64,000 nucleotides of DNA from Rhodopseudomonas telluris (GCF_042432815.1 NZ_JBHLWM010000001.1:744001-808000); one strand, 5' to 3'. Counted from the stretch's first letter, positions 1-9,312 are shown. A program made the numbers and translations. Notes: a model not told the origin generated them from the sequence alone.

Positions 1-29
1 CTCCTGACGGTCTTCGTCGCCGTCCTCGA

Positions 30-1409
30 TCAGTTCAATGTCAGCAAACGGCCGAACGGCTGCGTCGCCTGCGCGTGTGTTTCGGGCACGGCCCAGATCA
101 CCGGCCAGCGCGGCTTGAAATCCGCCGGGCCTTCGAGATCGGTCAGCACCACGGCAATGTCGGGCTTGTGCCGATCGGCCTCGGCGAGCAGTGGCGTGAA
201 ATCGGTGCCACCGCCGCCGGAGAATTCGATTTCGCTTAGCACGAAGCGGCGGCCGGGTTCGAAGAATTCGACCTGACGAACGCGCTCGTCGCCGATAATC
301 AGCACCAGGCCCGCTTCCTGCCGCCGCAAGATGGTCTCGATCTCGTTGGCGAAACGCTCGATCAGCCGATCGTCGATCGAGCCGGAGACGTCGATGATCA
401 GCGCCAGCCGGGGCTCGTTTTTGGTCGCGCAGAATCCCGGTTCGAACGGCATCCGGTGGTTTCCGGCGCGGCCCTGATTGGCGATGTAGGAGCGCGCCGG
501 CCGCGACCAGGTCAGCGACGGCTTCTTCGCCAGCCCGCGCGCCAGTTGCACGCGCAGCACCTGCGCCCACGGCGTGCGGGTGCGCGGCAGATCGGCGATC
601 AGCGTGCGTAGCATCGAGAACGCGCCGTCGCCGGCATGGCCCCGCAGGATGCGTTCGCTCCAGTCGCGCGCATGTTCGGCCTCGGCCTCCGGCGCGGATT
701 GCGACTCGGCATTGGGGATGAGATCGCGCGCGCCGCCGGCGCCGAGTTCGCGCACCTTGGCGGAGCGCGAACCGTCGGCGCGTTGCTCGGCGCTCTCTTT
801 CTCTGAATTGGATTGGGCCTGAGACGGGTTACGGCCGCCGCTGCCGGACGCATCGGCCTCGGAGCCCGAACGCGAGTCTTCCTTCGATTTCTGCTTGCCG
901 TTACTTGTCGTCTGGCCGCGATCGTCGATCGCGCGGTAGAGCTTCTCGACGTCCCATTCCAGCAGAGCGGCTTCGGGTGGCTGCTCCCGCTTCAGCGCCT
1001 GGGCCAGCAGCTGCTCCAGCATCACCGATTTGGCCGGCAGCTTCAGCCAGCTGAGATGCGCCAGCGTCGAGTTGACGATGGCGTCGGCGCAGATCGTGTA
1101 GAGTTCGAGGTCGACGTCGCCGATCACCCGCTGCAATTCGACGAAGCGTTGCGGATGGCGCAGCGCGATGTGCAGCACCTCGTGGGCGACCAGCCCGGCC
1201 TGCTCGGCGATCGGCAGCCTGTCGAACGCGGGGCTGTAATACACGGTGGTGCCGTCGGTGACGGCGGGACACGCGGGCTCGTTGCCGTCGGCAGGCAGAT
1301 CCTGATGGCGCACCCACAGCGCGAGGCCGCCGGTCGATGGCGCGAACTCCACCATGCGCTGAATGGCGCGGGTCCCGCGATGACTGTAGAGCGCCGCGGC
1401 TTCAGGCAT
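30..1409 (-). CDS. VWA-like / putative metallopeptidase protein (DUF2201 type)
   Basis: The 459-residue product has an N-terminal putative metallopeptidase half and a C-terminal von Willebrand A half. The N-terminal half carries an H-E-V-L-H zinc motif near residue 77. The C-terminal half carries a MIDAS motif, D-V-S-G-S, near residue 340 in 'ALIIDVSGSIDD'. A low-complexity Ser/Gln/Glu-rich linker (about 165-245) separates them. This domain order is that of the DUF2201 family, whose members travel with MoxR ATPases. The start overlaps the end of the upstream ATPase gene by 8 nt, so the two are translationally coupled. The family function is unknown; a chaperone-like role with the ATPase in assembling or activating a protein complex is inferred from MoxR/VWA pairs in general. 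Confidence 0.8.
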   Translation of the reverse strand: MPEAAALYSHRGTRAIQRMVEFAPSTGGLALWVRHQDLPADGNEPACPAVTDGTTVYYSPAFDRLPIAEQAGLVAHEVLHIALRHPQRFVELQRVIGDVDLELYTICADAIVNSTLAHLSWLKLPAKSVMLEQLLAQALKREQPPEAALLEWDVEKLYRAIDDRGQTTSNGKQKSKEDSRSGSEADASGSGGRNPSQAQSNSEKESAEQRADGSRSAKVRELGAGGARDLIPNAESQSAPEAEAEHARDWSERILRGHAGDGAFSMLRTLIADLPRTRTPWAQVLRVQLARGLAKKPSLTWSRPARSYIANQGRAGNHRMPFEPGFCATKNEPRLALIIDVSGSIDDRLIERFANEIETILRRQEAGLVLIIGDERVRQVEFFEPGRRFVLSEIEFSGGGGTDFTPLLAEADRHKPDIAVVLTDLEGPADFKPRWPVIWAVPETHAQATQPFGRLLTLN

Positions 1410-2511
1410 CCTGCGCTTCCAATTGCCGGCGTTCGCCGTAGCGCGCGTAGGCCGGGCTGTCGAAGATCGCGGCTTCGAGGCCGTTCTCCAGCGCGCGTTG
1501 CATCAAAAGCTCCATCGCCAGCGTCTGCGCCTCGCGGATTGGCAGCGGCACCGCGCCGCGGATATCCGGCAGTTGCTCGATGATTTCGAGCGCCCGCGCC
1601 AGCGTGTCCTTGTCGGTGCTCGCAGCCAGCAGGCCGTACAGCATGCCGTACAGCGCATCGAGCGTCTTCGGCAGCAGCGCTGCGGTCTCGGACCCCGGCT
1701 TCGCGGCGAGCAGCCTGAGCACATCGGTGCCGGCCTTGATCTCGCGCAGCACGCCGAAAAATTCCGCCGCATTGGCGGCGCCGATCCGGCCCTGCACGAA
1801 CAGCCGCTTGGCGGAGTCGGACAGGCCGGACTTCAGCACGTTGGAGATGTCCTCCCAGCCGCGCGGGCTGGCGCCGATCAGGTGGTCGCCGGCGAGTTGG
1901 GCCTGCGTGTCGTCGAGCTTGTCGGGGCGGACCTTCAGATACGCCATCACTTCCGGCGCGAATTCCCGCGCCATCGCGTGGCTGAGGAAAGCGTCGATCG
2001 CAGTCTGGACGTTGAAGTGGAACATCCGGTCGGCGAGCGCGGTACCCATGTCGTGGCTGATCGCGCCGTGGAAGCTGGCATTGCCGGCCGCGACCACCAG
2101 CCAGCCATCGGGCAGTTGATAGTTGCCGACCCGGCGGTCGAGGATCAGCGAATAGGCCGAGATCTGAAGGCGCTGATCGGCGGCGGTCAGTTCGTCGAGA
2201 AACAGCAGGCCCTCGGGCTGATCGGGCGAGGGCAGGAATTCCGGCGGAAACCACACCGTCTTGGCGAGATTCTCGTCCGCATAGATCGCGCCGCGGATGT
2301 CGACCGGCTCGATCGTGGTGAGCCGCAGATCGACCACCGGCACCTTGTAGTGCTCGGCGACCTGGCGCACCACCGAGGACTTGCCGACCCCGCGCGTCCC
2401 CCACAGCATCGAGGCGCGGCGCCGCAGCGTCGGCTCGGCATATTGCTCGATCAGCGCCGCCTTGGCGGCCGCGATCGAGACCGGGGGGATGTTCATCGGG
2501 TTGCCGTGCAT
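1402..2511 (-). CDS. MoxR-like AAA+ ATPase
   Basis: This is a 369-residue AAA+ ATPase. A Walker A motif (G-T-R-G-V-G-K-S, about residues 38-45) and a Walker B motif (L-L-F-L-D-E-L, about 98-104) are plain. MoxR ATPases act with VWA proteins to remodel or insert cofactors into target complexes, and the next gene encodes exactly such a VWA partner (8-nt overlap). The start at 2511 has a GAGGAC Shine-Dalgarno about 9 nt upstream; a second Met five codons in is possible. It lies 15 nt downstream of the preceding membrane-protein gene, so the three form one minus-strand operon. The substrate is unknown. Confidence 0.85.
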   Translation of the reverse strand: MHGNPMNIPPVSIAAAKAALIEQYAEPTLRRRASMLWGTRGVGKSSVVRQVAEHYKVPVVDLRLTTIEPVDIRGAIYADENLAKTVWFPPEFLPSPDQPEGLLFLDELTAADQRLQISAYSLILDRRVGNYQLPDGWLVVAAGNASFHGAISHDMGTALADRMFHFNVQTAIDAFLSHAMAREFAPEVMAYLKVRPDKLDDTQAQLAGDHLIGASPRGWEDISNVLKSGLSDSAKRLFVQGRIGAANAAEFFGVLREIKAGTDVLRLLAAKPGSETAALLPKTLDALYGMLYGLLAASTDKDTLARALEIIEQLPDIRGAVPLPIREAQTLAMELLMQRALENGLEAAIFDSPAYARYGERRQLEAQDA

Positions 2512-2526
2512 CGATCGGGTCCTCGC

Positions 2527-3579
2527 TTAGGTCGGCTGAACGTCGAGTGTCTGCGAGCCCGCCGCCTCGCCCTGTGGATGCCAGGTGGCGTGGTCGATGC
2601 GGCGCGGCAGCGGCGGGATCTCCATCGACGGGATGTCGCGCATGCCGAAAGCGCCGATCATCAGCAGCGGCGGCGCGCCCATCAGCAGCAGATTGATGAT
2701 CGAGTCCTGCGGGATGTCGACCAGCGTCAGCCCTGCGGCGCCGACGATCAGGCTGGCGAAAAACAGCAGCGGCAGCGCACGGCGCAGCGCCACGCCCCAG
2801 CGGGCCCGCGCCTGCGTGGCGTGATAGACGGCCGGCGGCTGCGACAGCGTGCGGGTGAGATGCGCAATGGTCTGCTCGAACCGCGCCTCGATCGCGCGGC
2901 TCAGCTCCGGTCCGCTGCCGCGTGCCTTGAGTTTGCCGCTCCAGCCGGCCTTGCTGCTACGCAGCGGCGACCACGCCCAGCCCATCACCGCGAGCAGATC
3001 TTCCGGCAGCTTGACGCCTGCGGCTTGCGGCGTGATGTCGATCTCGGCCGGATAGCCGCGGACCAGCGGCGCGCGCAGCACGATGGTGAAACCGGCGATT
3101 CGCGCCTCGCCGCGCAGCAGTTCGCGATCGACCGCCGCAGGGTCGGCCAGGTCGGTGCCGGTGCGCGGCGTCAGACGATAGCTCAGGGCCACGGTGGTGC
3201 CTTCGACGGAGCGGAATTGCTGATGTGGCCGGATCGTTTCGATCCGCGCCAGCAATGCGCCTGGCTCTTCGCCTTGCGTTTCGAGTGTCGCCGCAAGACC
3301 GCAGTCGAGCGTCAGTGTTCGCGTCAGCACGCTGAAGCCGGAGCGGGGATTGTCGAGCTGCAGGATTTCGTGGGCGTCGATTCCGGCGGCGTCGGCCTCG
3401 TCGTGGACGAGCGTCTTGAAAATGAGCCGCCTGTTGATGCGATCGCTGGCAGCGAGATCGACGTGCAGATCGCGCCGCGTGAACGGTTGCACCAGAGTGA
3501 GGATCTCGTGGTGCGTCAATGGATGAGTCGGCGGTGTGTCCGGGCCGGCAGGGCCGGCGAGAAGCCGTGCGTAGTTCAT
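2527..3579 (-). CDS. conserved hypothetical membrane protein, first gene of MoxR/VWA operon
   Basis: I do not recognise the family of this 350-residue protein. It has a long soluble N-terminal part (about 1-265), then two hydrophobic segments near residues 268-288 and 293-312, and a short Pro-rich tail, so it probably anchors to the inner membrane by a hairpin near its C-terminus. There is no signal peptide. A GGAGG-type ribosome site lies about 11 nt before the ATG at 3579. It is the first gene of the operon with the MoxR ATPase and the VWA/metallopeptidase protein, which suggests it is their membrane-bound partner or target. That role is inferred only from position. Confidence 0.6.
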   Translation of the reverse strand: MNYARLLAGPAGPDTPPTHPLTHHEILTLVQPFTRRDLHVDLAASDRINRRLIFKTLVHDEADAAGIDAHEILQLDNPRSGFSVLTRTLTLDCGLAATLETQGEEPGALLARIETIRPHQQFRSVEGTTVALSYRLTPRTGTDLADPAAVDRELLRGEARIAGFTIVLRAPLVRGYPAEIDITPQAAGVKLPEDLLAVMGWAWSPLRSSKAGWSGKLKARGSGPELSRAIEARFEQTIAHLTRTLSQPPAVYHATQARARWGVALRRALPLLFFASLIVGAAGLTLVDIPQDSIINLLLMGAPPLLMIGAFGMRDIPSMEIPPLPRRIDHATWHPQGEAAGSQTLDVQPT

Positions 3580-3691
3580 TCTCGATCAACACCTCCGCAT
3601 GGAGAGTCGCGTCACATGATTGGCATTTTCAGTTAACCGCGCTCATGCTGCTGATTGCAACCCGAAAACAAAACCCATGTACTGATCACAG

Positions 3692-3724
3692 GGAGCGCCG
3701 CTTCACATCCGCGTGCGGCGCTCC
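3692..3724. terminator. strong hairpin downstream of the alpha/beta hydrolase gene
   Basis: A perfect 10-bp GC-rich stem (3692-3701 paired with 3715-3724) with a 13-nt loop lies 15 nt past the stop of the minus-strand hydrolase gene. There is no clear T-run on the minus strand and only TGCTTTG on the plus strand, so it may be a processed 3' end rather than a classical intrinsic terminator. Confidence 0.45.
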
Positions 3725-3739
3725 TGCTTTGTCAGGCCG

Positions 3740-4693
3740 TCACGACAGTGCGAGAAACTGATCGTACGACTTTACCACCTGATCGAGGATCTCGAAGTGC
3801 ATCAACGCGCCGGCGTCGAACTTGACGATGGTCCAGTTTGAACGCCCGGCGACGCGGCTCTTGTGGCGATAGTCGACAAAGTCGCCCCGCGTGCCGTGCG
3901 CCATCCAGACCGGCAGCCTGAGTGATTCGTAGATCGTAAGGATGTCCTTGCTGAACATGAAGCCGGAGACGAAATAGTAAGGTGCGTAGCGAGCACCCGG
4001 CTGATGGGTAGTATGGTAGTCGTATTCGAGCATCGACTCGTCGATGTTCTTCGAGCCCCACGCCTTCTCCAGGAATTTGCGGATCACCGGCTTGGCGGTC
4101 AGCAGCTTGAAGAAGCCGCTATCCCACAGCTTGAAGCGCAGGGTACCGAGCAGCCAGCTCTGGCCGCGCGTGGTCGGCACCCTTTCGTCACGGGCCTTGC
4201 CTTCGAAGCCGGTCGGGCTGATCAGGCCGAGCGTATTGAAGGCGCCCGGGTTCTCCGCCGCCGCGCGTGCGACGAATTCACACGACAGCGACAGCCCGAT
4301 CACGTCGATCGGCTGCGGACCGTGGACCTCCTGCACGCGCGCGATCGCGGCATGCACGGCGTCGGTCATGATGCGTGCGGTGTATTCGCGATCGTCGCGA
4401 TCCGATTGACCGAAGCCGGGGAGATCGACTGCATGCACCGGGCGATATTTGGCGTAGTGATCGTACAGCGTCTTGATCTCGAACGCCGAACCCGCAGCGT
4501 TGACGCTATGGACCAGCAACAAGGGCCGTACGTTATCCTCGTTCGCGGCGAAGCCGAGCGAGTAGGTGGCCAGGCGTCCAACCTTGGTGGTGATATCGGT
4601 CCGCGTGCCCGCGACCGGGTTGGCGAGGTTCGACCTCGTATAGGCTCGCCCGGTCTTGCTGGTTTCGAGTGTTTCTGTGCTGCTGACGGACAT
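3740..4693 (-). CDS. alpha/beta-hydrolase fold protein
   Basis: This 317-residue protein has the alpha/beta-hydrolase layout: a strand and oxyanion region L-L-L-V-H-S (about 58-63), V-D-L-P-G-F-G-Q-S-D (89-98), a nucleophile elbow at G-L-S-L-S (133-137, Ser135), an acid region V-W-M-A-H-G-T-R-G-D, and a late His in L-M-H-F. The elbow is unusual because the last Gly of G-x-S-x-G is Ser. I chose the start at 4693 because AAGGGGATC lies just upstream; a start 12 codons earlier is possible. The gene is monocistronic. An inverted repeat upstream (ccgttc at 4747-4752, gaacgg at 4769-4774) could be an operator. The substrate is unknown. Confidence 0.75.
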   Translation of the reverse strand: MSVSSTETLETSKTGRAYTRSNLANPVAGTRTDITTKVGRLATYSLGFAANEDNVRPLLLVHSVNAAGSAFEIKTLYDHYAKYRPVHAVDLPGFGQSDRDDREYTARIMTDAVHAAIARVQEVHGPQPIDVIGLSLSCEFVARAAAENPGAFNTLGLISPTGFEGKARDERVPTTRGQSWLLGTLRFKLWDSGFFKLLTAKPVIRKFLEKAWGSKNIDESMLEYDYHTTHQPGARYAPYYFVSGFMFSKDILTIYESLRLPVWMAHGTRGDFVDYRHKSRVAGRSNWTIVKFDAGALMHFEILDQVVKSYDQFLALS

Positions 4694-4976
4694 TTGCGAT
4701 CCCCTTCGACCGTGTCGTTTGGTGTGCAAATGAAATGGAACCTGATCCGTTCCAATGTTGTCTGCGCAGAACGGAACTAATCGATAAAATGGTATCGGCG
4801 TACGTGAAGAGCGCGGTGGGCCGCGCGCATGCGCACACCCGGAGCGAGCGTCACTGAGCTGTTGAGCACGCGATGAGTCAGACTACGTTGACGTCAATCC
4901 ACGCGACGAACGCGCATGGCGCAATTCGGATCGCGTAGTCCTCAGCGCAATGCTCACCTTTGGATGGATGCCGCGG

Positions 4977-6485
4977 TCAGCTGGCGGCGTCCACGAACGG
5001 CTGCCCGTTCGGCTTCACGCGCACGCCTTTGCGCAGGCGCTTCCACGGCAGCGAGGCGGGGTCGGCCGGCATTGCGCCCGGCGCGGCGCAGATCAGCAGC
5101 CGCTCGGCGATCGGCTGGAAGTCGGCGCGGAAATGCACCGAGCTCTTCACCACCAGAACGGACTGCTCGGTCGGCTCGATGCCGACATAGCGATACATCG
5201 CCTGATCGGCGAGCTGCGCCTTGTGCGACGACACGACCACGCGGACGTCGCCGATCCGCAGGCAAGCCGACGCGCCCATCTCCATTTCGCGGCCGCCATA
5301 GTAGGGACCCGGCGCGACGAAGCGACCGTCCGACAGCCGCTCCACCACGAAGCTCTCCTCATACGGCGCATCGCCGGCGACGCCCGATTTGCCGCCGAGC
5401 GCGAGCCGCACCGTGGCGCCGACGCCAGCGTCGTGCGCCGCCTTCGCCGATTCCGGATCATAGATCACGCCGATCGCAGCGCGCTGCGCGTCGTTGCGGA
5501 CCAGCGCACGCAGCATCCCGGTGGTATCGGAGTCGCCGCCGGCGCCGGGATTGTCCTGGGTGTCGGCGATGATCACCGGTTTGGTTGCGCCCTCCGCAAG
5601 CTGCATCGCCAGCTTCACGCCGTCATCGGGCGAATAGATCGGGCCGTCGAAATCATTCTCGTGGCCGATCACCAGCGCGGCGATCGTGTCGGCCGCCGCG
5701 TCGGCGTCTGCCTGGGTGCGGCCATAGGCGAACACGCTGGCGCCGCAGTCGGGGAAGTCCGCGGCCGGAAAGCCCGGCGCGAACGACAGCGTCGGCACCG
5801 CGTCGCTCTCCAGTGCGGCGAGCCTGTCGTAAATGCCCTTGGTCGGCTCGTCGAAGGTGCATTGCCACGAGATCGGGATCAGGAACGGCAATTGCCGGAA
5901 CGCCTTGGCGAACTTCCGCCCGCTGCTCAGCAGCAGCGCGAGATGTTTCGCCGAGGCACGGCCGGTGTCGGCCATGTCGACATGCGGATAGGTGCGGTAG
6001 GCGATCAGCGCGTCGGCGTGCTCGACCATCTGCGGGGTCACATTGGCGTGCAGGTCGAGGCTGACCACCAGCGGCAGATCGGGCCCGATCACGTCGCGGA
6101 CGCGCGCCAGGATCTCGCCTTCGCCGTCGTCGAGATGCTCGGTCACCATTGCGCCGTGCAAATCGAGATACACCGCATCGAGCGGGCCGGCGCTCGCGAT
6201 CCCGTCGATCATCACTTTCACGACACGCTCGAACGCATCCTCGGTGACGTGGGCCGATGGGCTGGCGCCACAGGCGATGGTCGGGATCAGCTCCCAACCG
6301 TGGCGCTCCGCTTCCCCGACGAAGCCGGCGAGGCCGACATTGATGCCGCGCATCACCTTCAGTACGTCGGCGCCCGTCGTCATCGCCGGCCAGCCGCCGC
6401 CGTGAACGAACGACTCCCATGTCGCGTTGGTGGGCGCAAAGGTGTTGGTCTCGTGCAGAAAGCCGCCGACGGCGATGCGGGTCAT
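4977..6485 (-). CDS. M81 family metallopeptidase (MlrC/microcystinase C-like)
   Basis: This 502-residue protein belongs to the M81/DUF1485 family, named for MlrC, which cleaves the linear breakdown products of microcystin. The family metal ligands are visible: His in D-L-H-G (about 110), Asp and His in L-D-L-H-A-N (144, 146) and His in Y-P-H-V-D (168), plus the N-terminal H-E-T-N-T-F motif typical of the family. It is the last gene of a minus-strand peptide-transport cluster, separated from the ABC ATPase gene by 152 nt holding a palindromic repeat. The likely role is cytoplasmic hydrolysis of an imported amide or peptide. The true substrate cannot be read from the sequence, and microcystin is not implied. 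Confidence 0.85.
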   Translation of the reverse strand: MTRIAVGGFLHETNTFAPTNATWESFVHGGGWPAMTTGADVLKVMRGINVGLAGFVGEAERHGWELIPTIACGASPSAHVTEDAFERVVKVMIDGIASAGPLDAVYLDLHGAMVTEHLDDGEGEILARVRDVIGPDLPLVVSLDLHANVTPQMVEHADALIAYRTYPHVDMADTGRASAKHLALLLSSGRKFAKAFRQLPFLIPISWQCTFDEPTKGIYDRLAALESDAVPTLSFAPGFPAADFPDCGASVFAYGRTQADADAAADTIAALVIGHENDFDGPIYSPDDGVKLAMQLAEGATKPVIIADTQDNPGAGGDSDTTGMLRALVRNDAQRAAIGVIYDPESAKAAHDAGVGATVRLALGGKSGVAGDAPYEESFVVERLSDGRFVAPGPYYGGREMEMGASACLRIGDVRVVVSSHKAQLADQAMYRYVGIEPTEQSVLVVKSSVHFRADFQPIAERLLICAAPGAMPADPASLPWKRLRKGVRVKPNGQPFVDAAS

Positions 6486-6547
6486 GATCGTGGTTCTCTT
6501 GCTGATTTAACGTTCGTCATTCTGGGATGCGCCCCTTGGTGCGCAGG

Positions 6548-6588
6548 CCCGGAATCCATATCCCCTGGCGGCGGTCATGGATTCCGGG
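6548..6588. repeat. palindromic intergenic repeat (cccggaatccat / atggattccggg)
   Basis: Two perfectly complementary 12-nt arms (6548-6559 and 6577-6588) flank a 17-nt loop between the ABC ATPase and M81 genes. A related attccgggg...cccggaat palindrome occurs at about 43802-43843. These are probably dispersed REP-like elements that also form RNA hairpins. Confidence 0.6.
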
Positions 6589-6637
6589 TTCGCGAGCCGG
6601 GCTCGCGCCCTGGAACGAATAGGGGAGAGGTCGGTAC

Positions 6638-8290
6638 TTAACTCATCATCGCCGCCGGTGCTTCATTCACCGGGCGGAAGTTGGCGAAGTCCCAGTGGCG
6701 GCCGGGGGCGGCTTCGAGCAGTTGGCGGGTGTAGGCCTGCTTCGGATTGGTCAGCACCTCGGCGGCCGGGCCCTGTTCGACGACGCGGCCTTTCTCCATC
6801 ACCGCGACGTCGTCGCAGATCTGCGCCGCGACGCGCAGATCGTGGGTGATGAACAAGAGGGCGATGCCGAGCCGGGTCTGGATCTCGTCGAGCAGGTCGA
6901 GCACCTGCGCCTGTACCGAGACGTCGAGCGCCGACACCGCTTCGTCGGCGACCAGTACGTCGGGATCGAGCGCCAGCGCACGGGCGATCGCGATGCGCTG
7001 GCGCTGGCCGCCGGAGAATTGATGCGGAAAGCGCGAGATCGCATCCGCGGGCAGATGCACCAGTTCGAGCAGTTGGCGTGCCTTGGCCATCGCCTCGGCA
7101 TGCGGCATGCCGTAGTTGATCGGCCCCTCGGCGATACTCTCGCCGATGCTGACGCGCGGATTGAGCGAGCGATACGGATCCTGGAAGATGATCTGGATCT
7201 TCTTGCGGTGCGGCCGCAGCAGCCGGCGTGACAGATCGGAGATCTCGCGGCCGGCGAGGCGGATGCCGCCCGAGGTCGGATCGATCAGCCGGACAATGCA
7301 GCGCGCCACCGTGGATTTGCCCGAGCCGCTTTCGCCGACGATGCCGAGGGTACGGCCCTTGTGCAGCGTCAGCGTCACGTCCTTCGCGGCGATCACTTCG
7401 CGGTGTCCGCCGAGGAAGGATCGCTCGCGATACACCTTGCCGAGTTCGTTGGCTTCGAGCACCACCGACAGCGCCTCGGTTTCACGCGGCGCGCGCGGCA
7501 CCAAGCTCGGCACCGCCGACAGCAGCTTGCGGGTGTAGTCCATCTGCGGCTGCCGCAGCACGGTGTCGAGTGGGCCGGTTTCGACCAGCCGCCCGGTGCG
7601 CATCACCGCGACGCGGTCTGCGATTTCGGCGACCACGCCCATGTCGTGGGTGATGAACAGCACCGCGGTGCCGTGGGCGTGCTGCAGCTCGCGGATCAGC
7701 GTCAGGATTTGCTTCTGGGTGGTGACGTCGAGCGCCGTGGTGGGCTCGTCGGCGATCAGCAGCTTGGGTTCGAGCACCAGCGCCATCGCGATCATGATGC
7801 GCTGGCGTTGCCCGCCGGACAGGCGATGCGGATAGGAAGCGAAGATGCGCTCGACATCGGGCAGGCGGACCTGCTCCATCATGTCGAGGATGCGCCGCCG
7901 CCGCTCGCGCGCGCCGAGATCGGTGTGGAAGCGCAGCACCTCGTCGATCTGCCTGCCGACGTGGACGACCGGATTGAGCGCGGTCATCGGCTCCTGGAAG
8001 ATCATCGCCATCTGGCTGGCGCGGAGCTGGCGCAGCCGCCGCTCGCTGGCCGCGAGTACGTTCTCGCCGGCGAGCCGGATCTGCCCGGCCGAGGCATGCA
8101 GAGAGCCCTTCGGCAACAGGCCCATGGTGGCGAGCGAGGTCACCGATTTGCCTGAGCCGCTTTCGCCGACCAGACACATCGTTTCGCCCTGGCGCACGTT
8201 CAGCGAAATGCCGTCGATCACCTTGTCGCCATCGCCGCTCTTGCCGAGCCGCACGACCAGATTGTCGATCTCGAGAACGTTGTCGGTCAT
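6638..8290 (-). CDS. dipeptide/oligopeptide ABC transporter, fused double ATP-binding protein (DppDF/YejF type)
   Basis: This 550-residue protein contains two complete ABC ATPase domains. Both have Walker A motifs G-E-S-G-S-G-K-S (about residues 38-45 and 316-323), signature motifs S-G-G-Q-R-Q-R, Walker B motifs, and the C-terminal extensions that mark the peptide/nickel (Dpp/Opp) family. It therefore replaces separate DppD and DppF subunits. The two permease genes lie immediately upstream on the same strand, separated only by a palindromic repeat. It would energise the import of short peptides delivered by the binding protein encoded at 11823. Confidence 0.93.
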   Translation of the reverse strand: MTDNVLEIDNLVVRLGKSGDGDKVIDGISLNVRQGETMCLVGESGSGKSVTSLATMGLLPKGSLHASAGQIRLAGENVLAASERRLRQLRASQMAMIFQEPMTALNPVVHVGRQIDEVLRFHTDLGARERRRRILDMMEQVRLPDVERIFASYPHRLSGGQRQRIMIAMALVLEPKLLIADEPTTALDVTTQKQILTLIRELQHAHGTAVLFITHDMGVVAEIADRVAVMRTGRLVETGPLDTVLRQPQMDYTRKLLSAVPSLVPRAPRETEALSVVLEANELGKVYRERSFLGGHREVIAAKDVTLTLHKGRTLGIVGESGSGKSTVARCIVRLIDPTSGGIRLAGREISDLSRRLLRPHRKKIQIIFQDPYRSLNPRVSIGESIAEGPINYGMPHAEAMAKARQLLELVHLPADAISRFPHQFSGGQRQRIAIARALALDPDVLVADEAVSALDVSVQAQVLDLLDEIQTRLGIALLFITHDLRVAAQICDDVAVMEKGRVVEQGPAAEVLTNPKQAYTRQLLEAAPGRHWDFANFRPVNEAPAAMMS

Positions 8291-8303
8291 CGGGATATCT
8301 CCA

Positions 8304-8387
8304 CGTCATTGCGAGCGAAGCGAAGCAATCCAGCGCTCCCAGCACGGCGTTCTGGATTGCTTCGTCGCTTCGCTCCTCGCAATGACG
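8304..8387. repeat. palindromic repeat family A (cgtcattgcgagc...ctcctcgcaatgacg)
   Basis: This 84-nt imperfect palindrome begins CGTCATTGCGAG, contains GCAATCCAG and CTGGATTGC in its inner arms, and ends CTCGCAATGACG. The same element occurs at 13557-13674 (with an internal insertion) and 26247-26330. Here it sits inside the permease/ATPase operon, where the folded RNA could affect relative expression. Confidence 0.8.
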
Positions 8388-8411
8388 GATCAAGCTGTGA
8401 CGGTTCGGTGC

Positions 8412-9302
8412 TCATCGCGAACCCTCGCGCTGTTTCATGCGGGGATCGAGCGCGTCGCGCGCGGCGTCGCCGATCAGGTTGACGCTGAGGATCGCGATCG
8501 ACAGCAGCACGCCGGGCCAGAAGATCAGCGACGGCTTGACCTGAAACAGCGTCCGGCCCTCGGCCATGATGTTGCCCCAGGTCGGCGTCTCCGGGCTGAT
8601 GCCGGCACCGAGGAACGACAGGATCGCTTCGGTGAGGATCGCCGAGGCCGCGATATAGGTGCCCTGGACGATCAGCGGCGCGACCGTGTTGGGTAGCAGA
8701 TGCCGCGCCATGATCTTCGGCAGGCTTGAGCCGACCGAGATCGCGGCTTCGACGTAAGGCTCCTCTCGCGCCGTCAGCACCACCGAGCGTACCAGACGCG
8801 CGACGCGCGGAATCTCCGGGATGGTGATGGCGATCAACACGGTGGTGAGACTCGCACCTGACAGCGACACCACGGCGATCGCCAACAGGATGCTGGGGAT
8901 CGCCATCAGGCCGTCCATCAGCCGCATGATGATGGCGTCGAGCCATTTGAAGAAGCCGGACAGCAGGCCGACCACGAGGCCGATCGCGATGCTGACGATC
9001 GCGGCGCCGACGCCGATCAGCAGCGAGACGCGTCCGCCATACAGGATGCGGGACAGCACGTCGCGGCCATAAGCGTCGGTGCCGAGCAGGAACTGTGCGC
9101 TTGCCGGCTTCAGCCGCTGCGCCGGCGCCAGCAGCAGCGGATCGTGCGGCGCCAGCCACGGCGCGAAGATCGCCGAGGCGACCACCAGCGCCAGGCAGAT
9201 CGACGCGGCGGCGATGATCGGGCTGGAGTACAGGAAGCCGAACTTCTGGCCGAACGGCCGCGTGATCGGCATCGAGGATTCGGGGAGGCTGTCGATGGCC
9301 AT
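8412..9302 (-). CDS. peptide ABC transporter permease, DppC-like
   Basis: This is a 296-residue inner-membrane permease of the DppC/OppC type. An N-terminal membrane segment (about 27-50) is followed by a periplasmic stretch with the family landmark L-G-T-D-A-Y-G-R-D-V-L-S-R and then five further hydrophobic segments. The ATPase-coupling loop (E-A-A-x-x-x-G) appears as E-A-A-I-S-V-G. It lies 10 nt downstream of the DppB-like gene and pairs with it to form the translocation channel. Confidence 0.92.
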   Translation of the reverse strand: MAIDSLPESSMPITRPFGQKFGFLYSSPIIAAASICLALVVASAIFAPWLAPHDPLLLAPAQRLKPASAQFLLGTDAYGRDVLSRILYGGRVSLLIGVGAAIVSIAIGLVVGLLSGFFKWLDAIIMRLMDGLMAIPSILLAIAVVSLSGASLTTVLIAITIPEIPRVARLVRSVVLTAREEPYVEAAISVGSSLPKIMARHLLPNTVAPLIVQGTYIAASAILTEAILSFLGAGISPETPTWGNIMAEGRTLFQVKPSLIFWPGVLLSIAILSVNLIGDAARDALDPRMKQREGSR

Positions 9303-9312
9303 TGTGGTTCCC

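Noticed and set aside
1423..3636. 737-codon plus-strand open frame opposite the MoxR operon
   Set aside because: It is an Arg/Gln/His-rich antisense product in GC-rich DNA; the minus-strand genes carry clear motifs.
4977..6485. Microcystin degradation locus (mlrC)
   Set aside because: M81 proteins are widespread, and mlrA, mlrB and mlrD were not seen; only the family relationship is supported.
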